The position numbers were made by a program, and so were the translations under genes. This document shows, in pieces, positions 24,083 through 36,527 of a DNA stretch of 51,928 nt; position 1 is the first letter of the stretch; each line of letters begins with the position of its first letter. Below the pieces are notes generated by a model. It did not search any database and was not told the DNA's origin. It saw only the letters and a program-made list of their open reading frames with translations. The stretch is taken from positions 1-51,928 of the forward strand of contig MCFE01000624.1 of assembly GCA_002104905.1 (NCBI GenBank), read 5' to 3'. The DNA comes from Basidiobolus meristosporus CBS 931.73 (lineage: Eukaryota > Basidiobolomycota > Basidiobolomycetes > Basidiobolales > Basidiobolaceae).

Positions 24083-27000
24083 CAAGCTGTCACTCTCTGC
24101 AATGTCTACTACTGCTATTACTGGAATTTTTCCCTCTGCTGAAAAGTTGGATGGCTCTAACTACCAAGTGTGGAAGGTGAAGATGAAGATGCTGCTACAA
24201 GAAAGAGGCCTTTGGGATATTGTCATGGGAGAAGAATGACCTCCTAAAAACGTGGAAGAGGAAGCCTTAAAGTACCAGAAGAAAGAACAAAGTGCCTTTA
24301 ACTGCATTTGCCTTAATGTCAAGGACAAATTGCTAATTCAATGCTCAAGAGCAAAAACGGCAAAGAATGCCTGGAAAGCATTGGAAGACACCTACCAGTC
24401 ATGTTCAGCTGCCAAGAAAATGTATCTGAGACAAAAATTCTTTACTACAAAGATGCTGCCAGGAGAAGAAATGAAAAATCTAATTAACAGAATTACCCGG
24501 CTGGTAGATGAGATGGAATCTGTGGGCGTACCAACTACTGATGAGGATGTGATAGTTACCATCCTGAATAGCCTGACAGACAAGTTTCAGGGCCTTGTAT
24601 CAGCCCTAGAGTCCAGAACTGAAGATTTGACCTTAAATTACGTATATGGAAGGCTTGTGGATGAAGAATTAAGAAAATCAAGCGCTAATAAGAAGGAAAA
24701 AGAAAATGCCTTAATAAGCAATGATAGCCAACAAAAGAGATACCCAAGACCCTACAAAGTCAACAGCAACCTATTTTGCAACTACTGCAAAAGGAAAGGA
24801 CACACTTCAGACCGGTGTTTCAAAAAGAGAGATTATCAGCAAAAGAAGCCTGAATATGGAAATGCTGCAACAACTGAAGATAGACTATTCATATCTGCAC
24901 TAAATATGACCACAAACAAGGATTCTCAGACGTGGTATATTGACTCTGGAGCTTCTCAACACTTTACACACCAAAAAGAACTTTTTACCCAATATCAAGA
25001 AATTCCAATTAAGAAGGTTTTCATGGGTGACAATAGAACACTTGATGCAGTCGGAGAAGGAACTATCCAAGTAAACCTTAGAAGCAGTGAAGGAAGCCAT
25101 ACACTGACCTTTAAAGAAGTACTCTATGTACCAGAAATAGCCAAGAACCTACTCTCTGTAAGCAAGGCCACAGCAGAAGGACTCAGTTTCAGTTTTGACA
25201 ATTCTGGATGCAGGATCACTGATCAAAATGGTGCTCATATTGCTTTGGGCATCAGAGATCAGAATCTATACAAGTTGACTTATATTCCATCATATCTGGA
25301 AGCTAATATAAGTAACTTGAATGAAGAAACACCAATGCTTTGGCACAGGAGATTTGGACACATCAATTTTGATTATTTGCACAAAATGATCAAAGATCAG
25401 CTAATTTCTGGAGTGAAAATTGATCCCCCAGCTAATTTGGAGCACTGTGAAGCCTGCATATATGGAAAACAAGCCAGACAACCATTCAAGAGCTCTGGGT
25501 TAATCAATACTAAGAAAAAATAGATCTAATTCACTCAGATCTGTGTGGACCTATGCAAAATTTATCCTTAGGCGGGGTGAAGTATTTAATCACTTTTATT
25601 GATGATTATACAAGATACACATGGGTCTACTTCATGGAGAGAAAGAAAGAAGCTCTGTCTAAGCTCAGGGAGTTTAAAGCCATGGTGGAGAGAGAAACTG
25701 GTGAAAAAATCAAGAAAATACGCTCTGACAATGGTGGAGAATATACCTCAAAACTCTTCATCCACTTCTGCAAAATTCATGGGATAAAGCAAGAGACTAC
25801 TGTACCATACTCCCCACAGCAAAATGGAGTAGCAGAACAAGCTAACAGATCAATAATTGATATGGCAAGATCTATGATCCATGATCAAAAATTATCCTAT
25901 GATTTTTGGGCGGAATCAGTTGCCACTGCTGTATACCTTAAAAATAGGAGTTATAACAGAATACTTTGTGATTCTACTCCATTTGAGGCATGGTATGGAT
26001 ACAGACCAAGTGCAGAACATCTAAGAATATTTGGGTGTACAGCATATGCCAAAAAACTGGCCAGAAATCAGTCAAAATTTGAGCCAAAAAGTGTAAAATG
26101 CATATTTTTGGGCTACTGCAATGAGAGTAAGGCATACAGACTCTACAATACCAAAGCAAAGAAGCTTATCAAGTCCAGGGATGTGTTTTTTGATGAAAAT
26201 TCAAAATTTTCACAAAAAATGACATCAGATGATGACAAAAATTTGATCTCAAGTCCACCAATTGTCAGGATTGAATCAGAGCAAAACAATGAAAATTTTT
26301 TCACTCCAGAGGACTCTACAACTGTGGATCAGCCAGAATCAGTGCCCAGGAATATCCCAGAAGTGATCATTCCAGTATCAAATGCCCGGAGATCAAACCG
26401 GACAAGAAATAGCCCAAGTTACTATATCCATGAGGGTACAAACTTAGCCTATGCCTATTCAGTCCATATTGATGAACCCCAGACTGTAAAAGAGGCCCTA
26501 AATAGCCCTCAGACAAAGTTTTGGAGATCTGCAATGACTGAGGAATATCAGGCACTGATGGAAAATCAAACTTGGGACTTGGTCAAATTACCAATCAACC
26601 AAAAATCAATTGGATGCCAATGGGTCTTCAAGACAAAATACAAGGCTGATGGTACAATTGAAAGATACAAAGCAAGACTTGTAGCCAAAGGATACTCTCA
26701 AACAAAAGGACTTGACTATACTGAGACCTTTGCACCGGTAGCCAAGTTTAATTCCATCAGATTAATATTGGCAATTGCAGCCAAATATAAGTTTTTTATT
26801 CATCAAATGGATGTAAAAACTGCATTTTTGAATGGAGAACTTGATGAGAACATGTATATGAACCAGCCTGATGGGTTTGTTGACCAAGATAACCCCCATT
26901 TGGTCTGCAAGCTTAAAAAGTCACTATATGGTCTCAAACAATCACAAGAGCCTGGAATTGCAAGATAGATTCTTTTTTGGAATCTTTGAGTTTCAAAAGA

Positions 27001-28044
27001 AGTAATGCTGACTATAGTATATACTATAAGCCAGATAGAGCAAATCCAGTTCTATTAACTCTATATGTGGATGATCTTATTATAGCCGCCAATAACCTAG
27101 AAACATTGGAAGAGACTAAATCCAGCCTATCTAAGGAGTTAAAGATGTCTGATTTAGGAGAACTTAGTTACTACTTAGGGATTAAGTTCTCCATAGACAG
27201 AAGTACCCAGACAATTACCCTAAGCCAATCCAAGTATATTCAAGATATACTAAAGAAGTACAAAATGGAAGACTGTAAACCAGCAGCTACCCCAATGGAG
27301 ACAAACCTTAACTTGGTCAAAACTCAACCAAATCAAGAGAGCTTGGTGCCATCTGAAAGCCCTGACTTTCCTTATCAATCTATGGTCGGCAGTCTGATGT
27401 ATGTTATGCTTGGAACATGTCCAGATATCTCATATTCAGTGGGAGTTGTCAGCCAACATAATCAGAATTATGGATCTGATCATATTGCAGCAGTTAAGTG
27501 GATTTTTAGATACCTAAAAGGAACTGCTAATATCTGTTTAAGATACACGTAAAAGGATTCAGAACAGGATCTTGTGGGATACTCTGATGCTGATTGGGGA
27601 CAAAATTTGGAAGACAGAAGATCCACCACAGGATACACCTTTCTTTACTGTAAAGGAGCAATCTCATGGAATTCAAGAAAGCAACCAACCGTAGCACTTT
27701 CCACCACAGAGGCAGAGTATATGGCAGCCTGTGAAGCTACAAAAGAAGCAATGTGGTTAAGAAAGCTCTTTGCAGATTTAGGCCTATGTCAAAAAACGCC
27801 TATTACTTTATTTCAAGATAATCAAGGATGTATACAATTAGGTAGAAATCCAACTTTTCATGCCAGAACCAAGCACATAGATATTAGACATCATTTCATA
27901 CGTGAAGCTATAGAGAATAACTTGGTTAGCTTAGTTTACTGCTCTACAGATGAAATGATTGCAGACATATTTACCAAACCATTAGCTAGAGACAAGTTTG
28001 AATATCTTAGGTCAAAATTGGGACTAGTCAGTATGAACATTTAG
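24075..28044 (+). pseudogene. gag-pol of copia B (inactivated)
   Basis: The frame likely starts at the ATG inside the primer site. Seen in order: gag (SAEKLDGSNYQVWKVKMKML), zinc knuckle CNYCKRKGHTSDRC, protease YIDSGASQHF, integrase zinc-binding HRRFGHIN...CEACIYGK, the D,D-35-E integrase core (HSD...DNGGEY...QQNGVAEQANRS), RT with YVDDLIIA, and RNase H with [17 protein letters not shown] and [10 protein letters not shown]. Lesions relative to copy D: TGA at 24,237 (D has Cys), a one-base loss in an A/T run creating TAG at 25,521, a one-base loss near 26,945 in the LKQSPRAW region, and TAA at 27,550. It cannot make a full polyprotein, but RNase H and most of integrase are intact open frames. 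Confidence 0.9.
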
Positions 28045-28046
28045 CT

Positions 28047-28055
28047 GAGTGGGAG
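28047..28055 (+). promoter_or_regulatory. Polypurine tract of copia B
   Basis: GAGTGGGAG abuts the 3' LTR, the expected position of the plus-strand primer. D has the same tract at 36,187-36,195. Confidence 0.6.
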
Positions 28056-28404
28056 TGTTGTAAAAATTTGTATTTCCACCTAAATATTCACCTAACTTAG
28101 TCACTTATATCATCACCTTCAAATCCTAGAGAATACTGACCAAATTCCTTGTCAGGATTTACTTAGAATATTTTCACCAAAATACCAGGTACCAAGAACA
28201 TGAAAATTCTCAAAGTTGTCCAAACAGCCCCAAACTTTGCACACATGTTCTTGGGACCTTCCTTAACCTATTCTATGTGTTTGTAATGCCAAGACCAGGT
28301 AAAAGTATAAATACTACTTTTACATTCAATAAATCATTAAGTGAAAACCACATAATCTACTTGTTCTCCAAATCACTTCCAATATCTCCAAGACTCTTAC
28401 AGCA

Positions 28405-28653
28405 GAATAGCACTCAGACAAATCTTTGGAGATCTGAAATGACTGAGGAATATCTAGCCCTGATGGAGAATCAAACTTGGGACTTTTTTCATTTCATATA
28501 TGAAGCCACAGAGAATAACTTGCATAACTTAGCCTACAGTCCTTCAGATGAAATGGGTGCACACATACTCACCAAACCATAAGTTAGAGACAAGTTTGAA
28601 TATCTTAGGTCAAAATCAGGACTAATAAGTATAAGCATTTAGTTGAGTGGGAT
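28405..28653 (+). pseudogene. Copia copy A, part 2: RT-deleted 3' end
   Basis: Continues copy A after element B: FWRSAMTEEY-like sequence runs to NQTWD, then jumps directly to the last codons of RNase H (IYEATENNL, then FEYLRSK). A deletion of roughly 1.3 kb has removed RT and most of RNase H. Confidence 0.8.
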
Positions 28654-29001
28654 TGTTGTAAAAGTTTGTAACTACACCTAAACATTCCCCTGTCTTGGTC
28701 ACTTAGATCCTTACATTCAAGTTCTAGAGAATACTCACCAAAATCTTTGTTGGGATTTACCTCAAATATTTTCACAAAATATTAGGTACCCAGAACATGA
28801 AAGTTCTCAAAGTTGTTCAAACAGCCTCAAACTCTGCACACATGTATTTGGAACCTTCCAAGACCTATTCTTTGTATTTTTTATGCCACTATCATGTAAA
28901 AGTATAAAAAGTATTATCACAATCAATAAATTGATATGTAAAAAACACATAATCTACTTGTTCTCCTAATCACTTCCAATATCTCTAAGACTCTTATAAC
29001 A
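28654..29001 (+). repeat. 3' LTR of copia copy A
   Basis: 348 bp, TGTTGTAAAA...TTATAACA, visibly more diverged from B and D LTRs than those are from each other, consistent with an older insertion. Confidence 0.85.
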
Positions 29002-29146
29002 ATATTAATTCATATGTATTGATTAGTATTAGACATGTGAGTCTACTTCATCAAGAGAAAGAAAGATGTTATGTCTTAGTTCAGGGAGTTTAAAGCCATG
29101 GTGGAGAGAGACACTGATGAGAGAATTTGGTAAATATGCTTGGACA
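29002..29146 (+). pseudogene. Copia integrase fragment (copy E)
   Basis: About 145 bp matching the integrase segment around TRYTWVYFMERK to the first residues of the D-N-G-G box. It is cut off by the 5' LTR of copy C, so C or its LTR inserted into yet another copia relic. Confidence 0.7.
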
Positions 29147-29491
29147 TGTTGTAAAGCTTTGCAATTAAGCCTAAATATTCACTTGACTTAGTCACTTGGT
29201 GCATTAATAAAAATCAAACAGAACACTGACCAAACTCTTTGTTGGAACTACTTGAAATATTTACACCAAATACCAGGTACCCAAAACATGAAAGTTCTCA
29301 GAGTTGTTGGAACAGCCCAAAACTTTGCTCAAATATTCTTGGGACCTATCTGAATCTATTCTACATGCTTACTCTACCTAGACCATGAAAAAGTATAAAA
29401 ACTACTTTTATATTCTATAAAACATTGAGCAAAACCACATAATCTACTTGTTCCCCCAATCACATTCAATATCTCCAAGACTCTTACAACA
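29147..29491 (+). repeat. 5' LTR of copia copy C
   Basis: 345 bp, TGTTGTAAAG...TTACAACA, followed by the primer-binding site and gag start. Moderately diverged from the B/D consensus. Confidence 0.85.
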
Positions 29492-29930
29492 GGTTATGGG
29501 CCCCAAGCTGTTACTCTCTGCAATGCTCACTACTACTACTACTGGGGTTTTTCCCTCTGCTGAAAAGCTGTATGGATCCAACTACCAGGTGCAGAAGGTG
29601 AAGATGAAGATGATGCAGCAGGAAAGAGGCCTCTGGAATGTTGTCATGGGAGAAGGATGCCCTACTAAAATGTGGCAGAGGGATCCTTGAAGCAGCAGAG
29701 GAATGAACAAAGTGCCTTTAACTGCATTTGCCTTGATGTCAAAGAAATAATGCTAATTCAATGATCCAGAGCAAAAAAGCAAAGAATGCCTGGATGGCAT
29801 CAGAAGACACCTATCAGTAATGCTCAGCTGCTAAGAAAATGTATTTTAGACAAAGATTCTTTGCCACAAGGATGCTGCCAGGAGAAGAAATTAGCAATCC
29901 AATTCACGGAATTACTGTAGTGCATCAACA
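29492..29930 (+). pseudogene. Copia copy C, 5' gag remnant
   Basis: Begins GGTTATGGGCCCC. Reads MGPKLLLSAMLTTTTTGVFPS and continues with frameshifts and stops to the position equivalent to RITRLVDE, where unrelated DNA interrupts it. Confidence 0.8.
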
Positions 29931-30614
29931 ATTATAAACTTGGCCAACTTTGCTATGTTGGAAAATCTAGCACCCTAACTGATATTGCATAGGCCAAACA
30001 TAACTATTTGCATTAAGGGTTTATTTTATCCCACCACTGAATCCTTTTTAGCTGTCACACCTGATCAATTTTCCTGTGGTCATTAAATCCTAAACTGATC
30101 TGCTAAGCATTTCAAAGTGGTTAGTCATCTGAGACCTATCCAACCATTTAGCTACTGCCAAGACATCTGCTGATTGATAATGCAATTTTCTTTATCATAT
30201 GCACCTATCAACACCAAAACTGATTTCAATTAATTCTGTCTCTTGGCACTAGCTGATTGAACATGATAAGAGAAGTATTAATAAAGTTTATTGAGCCTTT
30301 TGGCTTAGTGTGTGTCATGACCATATTAAGATTGTATCTCAGCAAAATTGAGAATTCAACAATTCTGTTCTAGTTTCTACCCAAGCTGAGCATATCTAGC
30401 ACTCACAAGAACACCAAGCCTAGCCTGCATAGCAAACCAACTTTGTTACCATTCTAGCCAAACCCAGTTTTATAGAAGACCAATATTGGACCAGAATCTC
30501 TCTGCTAATAAATTCACCACTCTGACAACTCTAAGATTCTTCACTTAGTTGTCCCTTTGGCTGAGTTACATAATTCAAGAGTTTAATTACACTTTCCACT
30601 TAGATATAAGAACT
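29931..30614. mobile_element. Unclassified ~0.68-kb insertion in copy C gag (possible solo LTR)
   Basis: Non-coding, AT-rich, without similarity to other repeats here. It starts near TGTAGTGC and ends near AAGAACTACT, giving a weak GTAGT/ACTAC inverted end. The flanks aattact and aactact could be a diverged 4-5 bp target duplication. An AATAAAG motif lies inside. Boundaries are uncertain by a few bases. Confidence 0.45.
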
Positions 30615-31859
30615 ACTCTGCTGGTGGATGAGATGGAATCTGTGGGCATACCAACTACTGATGATGATGTGATAGTTGCCATCCCAAATAGTCTGACAGA
30701 CAAATTTCTGGGCCTTTTATCAGCCTTGAGTTCCAAACTGAAGATTTGGCCTTAAATCATGTATATGGAAGGCTCCTGGATGAAAATTTAAGGAAGTCAA
30801 GCACCAATAAGAAGGAAGAAAATGCCTTAATAAGCAATTGTAACCAATAAAGGAAGGTATCCAAGACCTTTAAAAGGCAAAAGCTGCCTGTTTTGCAACT
30901 ACTGTAAAAGGAAAGAACACACATCCAAGTAGTACCTCAAAAAGTGAAATAGTCAGCCGAAAAACCCTGAATATTGAAAGTGCTTCAACAACTGAGGATG
31001 AACTATTCATATCTGCACTAAATATGACCACAAACAAGGCTTCTTAAATGTGGTGCATTCACTGTGAAGCATCTCAACACTTTACAAACTAAAGACACCT
31101 TTGTATCCAATACCAAAGATTCCAATTAAGAAAGTTTTAATGGGTCACAATAGCGCAATTGATGTAATGGGAGAAGTACTTATTCAATTAAACCTCAGAA
31201 GCAGTGAAGGATGCTATACACATACCTTCAAAGAAGTACTCTATGTACCAGAAATAGGTAAAAGCCTACTCTCTGTAAGTAAGGCCACAGCAGAAGGACT
31301 CAGTTTCAGCTTTGAAAATTCTGAATGCAGAATCACTAATCAAATGATGCCTATATTGCTATGTGTACCAGTGATCAGAATCTATTCAAGTGGGTTTATG
31401 TTCCATCATATCTGGAAGCCAGTGTAAGTAACTTAAATGAAGAATCACCAATGCTTTGACACAGAAGGCTTGGACACTTCAATTTTGATTATTTGCACAA
31501 AATGATCAAAGATCAGCTAATTTCCAGAGTAAACATTGATCTTCCAGCTAATATGGAGTACTGTAAAGCCTGCATAAGTGGGAAACAAGCCAGATAACTA
31601 TTCAAGAGCTTTGGGTTAATCAAAACTAAGGGAAAACTAGATCTAGCTCACTCAGATCTGTGTGGACCCATGCTAAGTTTATATGTAAGTGGGATGAATT
31701 ATTTAATCACTTTATTGATGACTGTTAAAGATACTCATGGATGTACTTCACAGAGAGAACAGAAGATGCTCTGTCTAAGCTCAGAGAGCTTAAAGCCACG
31801 GTGGAGAGAGAAACTGGAGAAAAAAACAATAAAATATGCTCTGACAATGGTGGAAAATA
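30615..31859 (+). pseudogene. Copia copy C, gag to integrase remnant
   Basis: Resumes at LVDEMESVGIPTTD and runs through a degenerate zinc knuckle, protease (DSGA lost), the pre-integrase region (FKEVLYVPEIGKSLLSVSKATAEG) and integrase to the DNGG box, where element D is inserted. Several stops and frameshifts. Confidence 0.8.
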
Positions 31860-32101
31860 TGTTGTAAAAATTTGTATTTCCACCTAAATATTCACCTAAC
31901 TTAGTCACTTATATCATCACCTTCAAATCCTAGAGAATACTGACCAAATTCCTTGTCGGGATTTACTTAGAATATTTTCACCAAAATACCAGGTACCCAG
32001 AACATGAAAATTCTCAAAGTTGTCCAAACAGCCCCAAACTTTGCACACATGTTCTTGGGACCTTCCTTAACCTATTCTACGTGTTTGTAATGCCAAGACC
32101 T

Positions 32102-32128
32102 TGTAAAAGTATAAATACTACTTTTACA
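32102..32128 (+). promoter_or_regulatory. LTR TATA box inside a 10-bp inverted repeat
   Basis: In the 5' LTR of D, arms TGTAAAAGTA and TACTTTTACA flank TAAATAC, so TATAAATA sits in a potential hairpin or cruciform; AATAAA follows 3-8 bp later. The same inverted repeat is present in the 3' LTR of D and, with shorter arms, in the B LTRs. Confidence 0.55.
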
Positions 32129-32212
32129 TTCAATAAATCATTAAGTGAAAACCACATAATCTACTTGTTCTCCAAGTCACTTCCAATATCTCCACGACTC
32201 TTACAACAGGTT

Positions 32213-35200
32213 ATGAGCCCCAAGCTGTCACTCTCTGCAATGTCTACTACTGCTATTACTGGAATTTTTCCCTCTGCTGAAAAATTGGATGGCTCTAACT
32301 ACCAAGTGTGGAAGGTGAAGATGAAGATGCTGCTACAAGAAAGAGGCCTTTGGGATATTGTCATGGGAGAAGAATGCCCTCCTAAAAACATGGGAGAGGA
32401 AGCTTTAAAGAACCAGAAGAAAGAACAAAGTGCCTTTAACTGCATTTGCCTTAATGTCAAGGACATATTGCTAATTCAATGCTCAAGAGCAAAAACGGCA
32501 AAGAATGCCTAGAAGGCATTAGAAGACACCTACCAGTCATGTTCAGCTGCCAAGAAAATCTATCTGAGATGAAAATTCTTTACTACAAAGATGCTGCCAT
32601 GTGAAGAAATGAAAAATCTAATTAACAGAATTACCCTGCTGGTAGTTGAGATGGAATCTGTGGGCGTACCAACTACCAATGAGGATGTGATAGTTACAAT
32701 CCTGAATAGCCTGACAGACAGGTTTCAGGGCCTTGTATCAGCCCTAGAGTCCAGAACTGAAGATTTGACCTTAAATTACGTATATGGAAGGCTCCTGGAT
32801 GAAGAATTAAGAAAATCAAGCGCTAATAAGAAGGAAGAAGAAAATGCTTTAATAAGCAATGATAGCCAACAAAGGAGATACCCAAGACCCTACAAAGGCA
32901 ACAGCAACCTATTTTGCAACTACTGCAAAAGGAAAGGACACACATCAGACCGGTGTTTCAAAAAGAGATATTATCAGCAAAAGAAGCCTGAATATGGAAA
33001 TGCTGCAACAACTGAAGATAGACTATTCATATCTGCACTAAATATGACCACAAACAAGGATTCTCAGATGTGGTATATTGACTCTGGAGCTTCTCAACAC
33101 TTTACACACCAAAAAGAACTTTTTACCCAATATCAAGAAATTACAATTAAGAAGGTTTTCATGGGTGACAATAGTACACTTGATGCAGTGGGAGAAGGAA
33201 CTATCCAAGTAAACCTTAGAAGCAGTGAAGGAAGCCATACACTGACCTTTAAAGAAGTACTCTATGTACCAGATATAGCCAAGAACCTACTCTCTGTAAG
33301 CAAGGCCACAGCAGAAGGACTCAGTTTCAGTTTTGACAATTCTGGATGCAGGATCACTGATCAAAATGGTGCCCATATTGCTTCGGGCATCAGAGATCAG
33401 AATCTATACAAGTTGACTTATATTCCATCATATCTGGAAGCCAATATAAGTAACTTGAATGAAGAAACACCAATGCTTTGGCACAGGAGATTTGGATACA
33501 TCAATTTTGATTATTTGCGCAAAATGATCAAAGATCAGCTAATTTCTGGAGTGAAAATTGATCCCCCAGCAAATTTGGAGCACTGTGAAGCCTGCATATA
33601 TGGGAAACAAGCCAGACAACCGTTTAAGAGCTCTGGGTTAATCAAAACTAAGAAAAAATTAGATCTAATTCACTCAGATCTGTGTGGACCTATGCAAAAT
33701 TTATCCTTAGGCGGGGTGAAGTATTTAATCACTTTTATTGATGATTATACAAGATACACATGGGTCTACTTCATGGAGAGAAAGGAAGAAGCTCTGTCTA
33801 AGTTCAGGGAGTTTAAAGCCATGGTGGAGAGAGAAACTGGTGAAAAAATCAAGAAAATAAGCTTTGACAATGGTGGAGAATATACCTCAAAACTCTTCAT
33901 CCACTTCTGCAAAATTCATGGGATAAAGCAAGAGACTACTGTACCATACTCCCCACAGCAAAATGGAGTAGCAGAACAAGCTAACAGATCAATAATTGAT
34001 ATGGCAAGATCTATGATCCATGATCAAAAATTATCCTATGATTTTTGGGCGGAATCAGTTGCCACTGCAGTATACCTTAAAAATAGGAGTTATAACAGAA
34101 TACTTTGTGATTCTACTCCATTTGAGGCATGGTATGAATACAGACCAAGTGCAGAACATCTAAGAATATTTGGGTGTACAGCATATGCCAAAAGACTGGC
34201 CGGAAATCAGTCAAAATTTGAGCCAAAAAGTGTAAAATGCATATTTTTGGGCTACTGCAATGAGAGTAAGGCATACAGACTCTACAATGCCAAAGCAAAG
34301 AAGCTGATCAAGTCCAGGGATGTGTTGTTTGATGAAAATTCAAAATTTTCACAAAAAATGACATCAGATGATGACAAAAATTTGATCTCAAGTCCACCAA
34401 TTGTCAGGATTGAATCAGAGCAAAACAATGAAAATTTTTTCACTCCAGAGGACTCTACAACCGTGGTTCAGCCAGAATTAGTGCCCAGGAATATCCCAGA
34501 AGTGATCATTCCAGTATCAAATGCCTGGAGATCAAATCGGACAAGAAATAGCCCAAATTACTATATTAATGAGGGTACAAACTTAGCCTATGCCTATTCA
34601 GTCCATATTGATGAACCCCAGACTGTAAAAGAGGCCCTAAATAGCCCTCAGACGAAGTTTTGGAGATCTGCAATGACTGAGGAATATCAGGCCCTGATGG
34701 AAAATCAAACTTGGGACTTGGTCAAATTACCAATCAACCAAAAATCAATTGGATGCCGATGGGTCTTCAAGACAAAATACAAGGCTGATGGTACAATTGA
34801 AAGATACAAAGCAAGACTTGTAGCCAAAGGATACTCTCAAACAAAAGGACTTGACTATACTGAGACCTTTGCACCGGTAGCCAAGTTTAATTCCATCAGA
34901 TTAATATTGGCTATTGCAGCCAAATATAAGTTTTTTATTCATCAAATGGATGTAAAACCGGCATTTTTGAATGAAGAACTTGGTGAGAATGTGTATATGG
35001 ACCAGCCTGATGGGTCTGTTGACCAAGATAACCTTCATTTGGTCTGCAAGCTTAAAAAGTCACTATATGGTCTCAAACAATCACCGAGAGCCTGGAATTG
35101 CAAGATAGATTCTTATTTGGAATCTTTGAGTTTCAAAAGGAGTAATGCTGACTATTGTATATACTATAAGCCAGATAGAGCAAATCCAGTTCTATTAACT

Positions 35201-36184
35201 CTATATGTGGATGATCTTATTATAGCCGCCAATAACCTAGAAACATTGGAAGAGACTAAATCCGGCCTATCTAAGGAGTTCAAGATGTCCGATCTAGGAG
35301 AACTTAGTTACTACTTAGGGATTAAGTTCTCCATAGACAGAAGTACCCAGACTATTACCCTAAGCCAATCCAAGTATATTCAAGATATACTAAAGAAGTA
35401 CAAAATGGAAGACTGTAAACCAGCAGCTACCCCAATGGAGACAAACCTTAACTTGGTCAAAACTTAACCAAATCAAGAGAGCTTGGTGCCATCTGAAAGC
35501 CCTGACTTTCCTTATCAATCTATGGTCGGCAGTCTGATGTATATCATGCTTGGAACATGTCCAGATATCTCATATTCAGTGGGAGTTGTCAGCCAACATA
35601 ATCAGAATTATGGATCTGATCATATTGCAGCAGTTAAGCGGATTTTTAGATACCTAAAAGGAACTGCTGATATCTGCTTAAGATACACTTATAAGGATTC
35701 AGAACAGGATCTTGTGGGACACTCTGATGCTGATTGGGGACAAAATTTAGAAGACAGAAGATCCACCACAGGATACACCTTTCTTTACTGTAAAGGAGCC
35801 ATTTCATGGAATTCAAGAAAGCAACCAACCGTAGCACTTTCTACTACAGAGGCAGAGTATATGGCAGCCTGTGAAGCTACAAAAGAAGCAATGTGGTTAA
35901 GAAAGCTCTTTACAGATTTAGGCCTATGTCAAAAAACGCCTATTACTTTATTTCAAGATAATCAAGGATGTATACAATTAGGTAGAAATCCAACTTTTCA
36001 TGCTAGAACCAAGCACATAGACATTAGACATCATTTCATACGTGAAGCTATAGAGAATAACTTGGTTAGCTTAGTTTACTGTTCTACAGATGAAATGATT
36101 GCAGACATATTTACCAAACCATTAGCTAGAGACAAGTTTGAATATCTTAGGTCAAAATTAGGACTAGTCAGTATGAACATTTAG
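32213..36184 (+). pseudogene. gag-pol of copia D (three nonsense changes)
   Basis: Best-preserved copy. An unbroken 958-codon frame (32,591-35,467) covers the rest of gag, zinc knuckle, protease (YIDSGASQHF), integrase and RT (YVDDLIIA); 35,483-36,184 continues with RNase H in the same frame. Lesions: TAG at 32,510 where B has TGG, TGA at about 32,571 where B has CAA, and TAA at about 35,465 where B has CAA. The integrase zinc-binding box reads RFGYIN where B has RFGHIN, losing a metal-ligand His through C to T. The catalytic DNGGEY and YVDD boxes are intact. Confidence 0.9.
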
Positions 36185-36527
36185 CTGAGTGGGAGTGTTG
36201 TAAAAATTTGTATTTCCACCTAAATATTCACCTAACTTAGTCACTTAGATCATCACCTTCAAATCCTAGAGAATACTGACCAAATTCCTTGTTGGGATTT
36301 ACTTAGAATATTTACCCAGAACATGAAAATTCTCAAAGTTGTCCAAACAGCCCCAAACTTTGCACACATGTTCTTGGGACCTTCCTTAACGTATTCTACG
36401 TGTTTGTAATGCCAAGACCATGTAAAAGTATAAATACTACTTTTACATTCAATAAATCATTAAGTGAAAACCACATAATCTACTTGTTCTCCAAGTCACT
36501 TCCAATATCTCCAAGACTCTTACAACA

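Larger units (their letters stand above)
23724..28404 (+). mobile_element. Ty1/copia LTR retrotransposon B, full length, nested in copy A
   Basis: The 5' LTR is 23,724-24,070 (347 bp) and the 3' LTR 28,056-28,404 (349 bp). They are nearly identical, begin TGTT(G/T)TAA and end TTACA(A/G)CA. A perfect 5-bp target-site duplication GAATA flanks it (23,719-23,723 and 28,405-28,409), and removing the element rejoins the pol frame of copy A. Internal order is gag, zinc knuckle, aspartic protease, integrase, reverse transcriptase, RNase H, with integrase before RT, which defines Pseudoviridae/copia. High LTR identity implies recent insertion. Confidence 0.93.
31860..36527 (+). mobile_element. Ty1/copia LTR retrotransposon D, full length, nested in copy C
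   Basis: The 5' LTR is 31,860-32,208 (349 bp); the 3' LTR is 36,196-36,527 (332 bp), near-identical apart from a 17-bp deletion in the 3' copy. The target duplication is aaata (31,855-31,859) and gaata (36,528-36,532), one mismatch. Removing D restores the integrase reading of copy C across DNGGEYTS. It is the same family as B, with the same primer site and polypurine tract. Confidence 0.93.
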
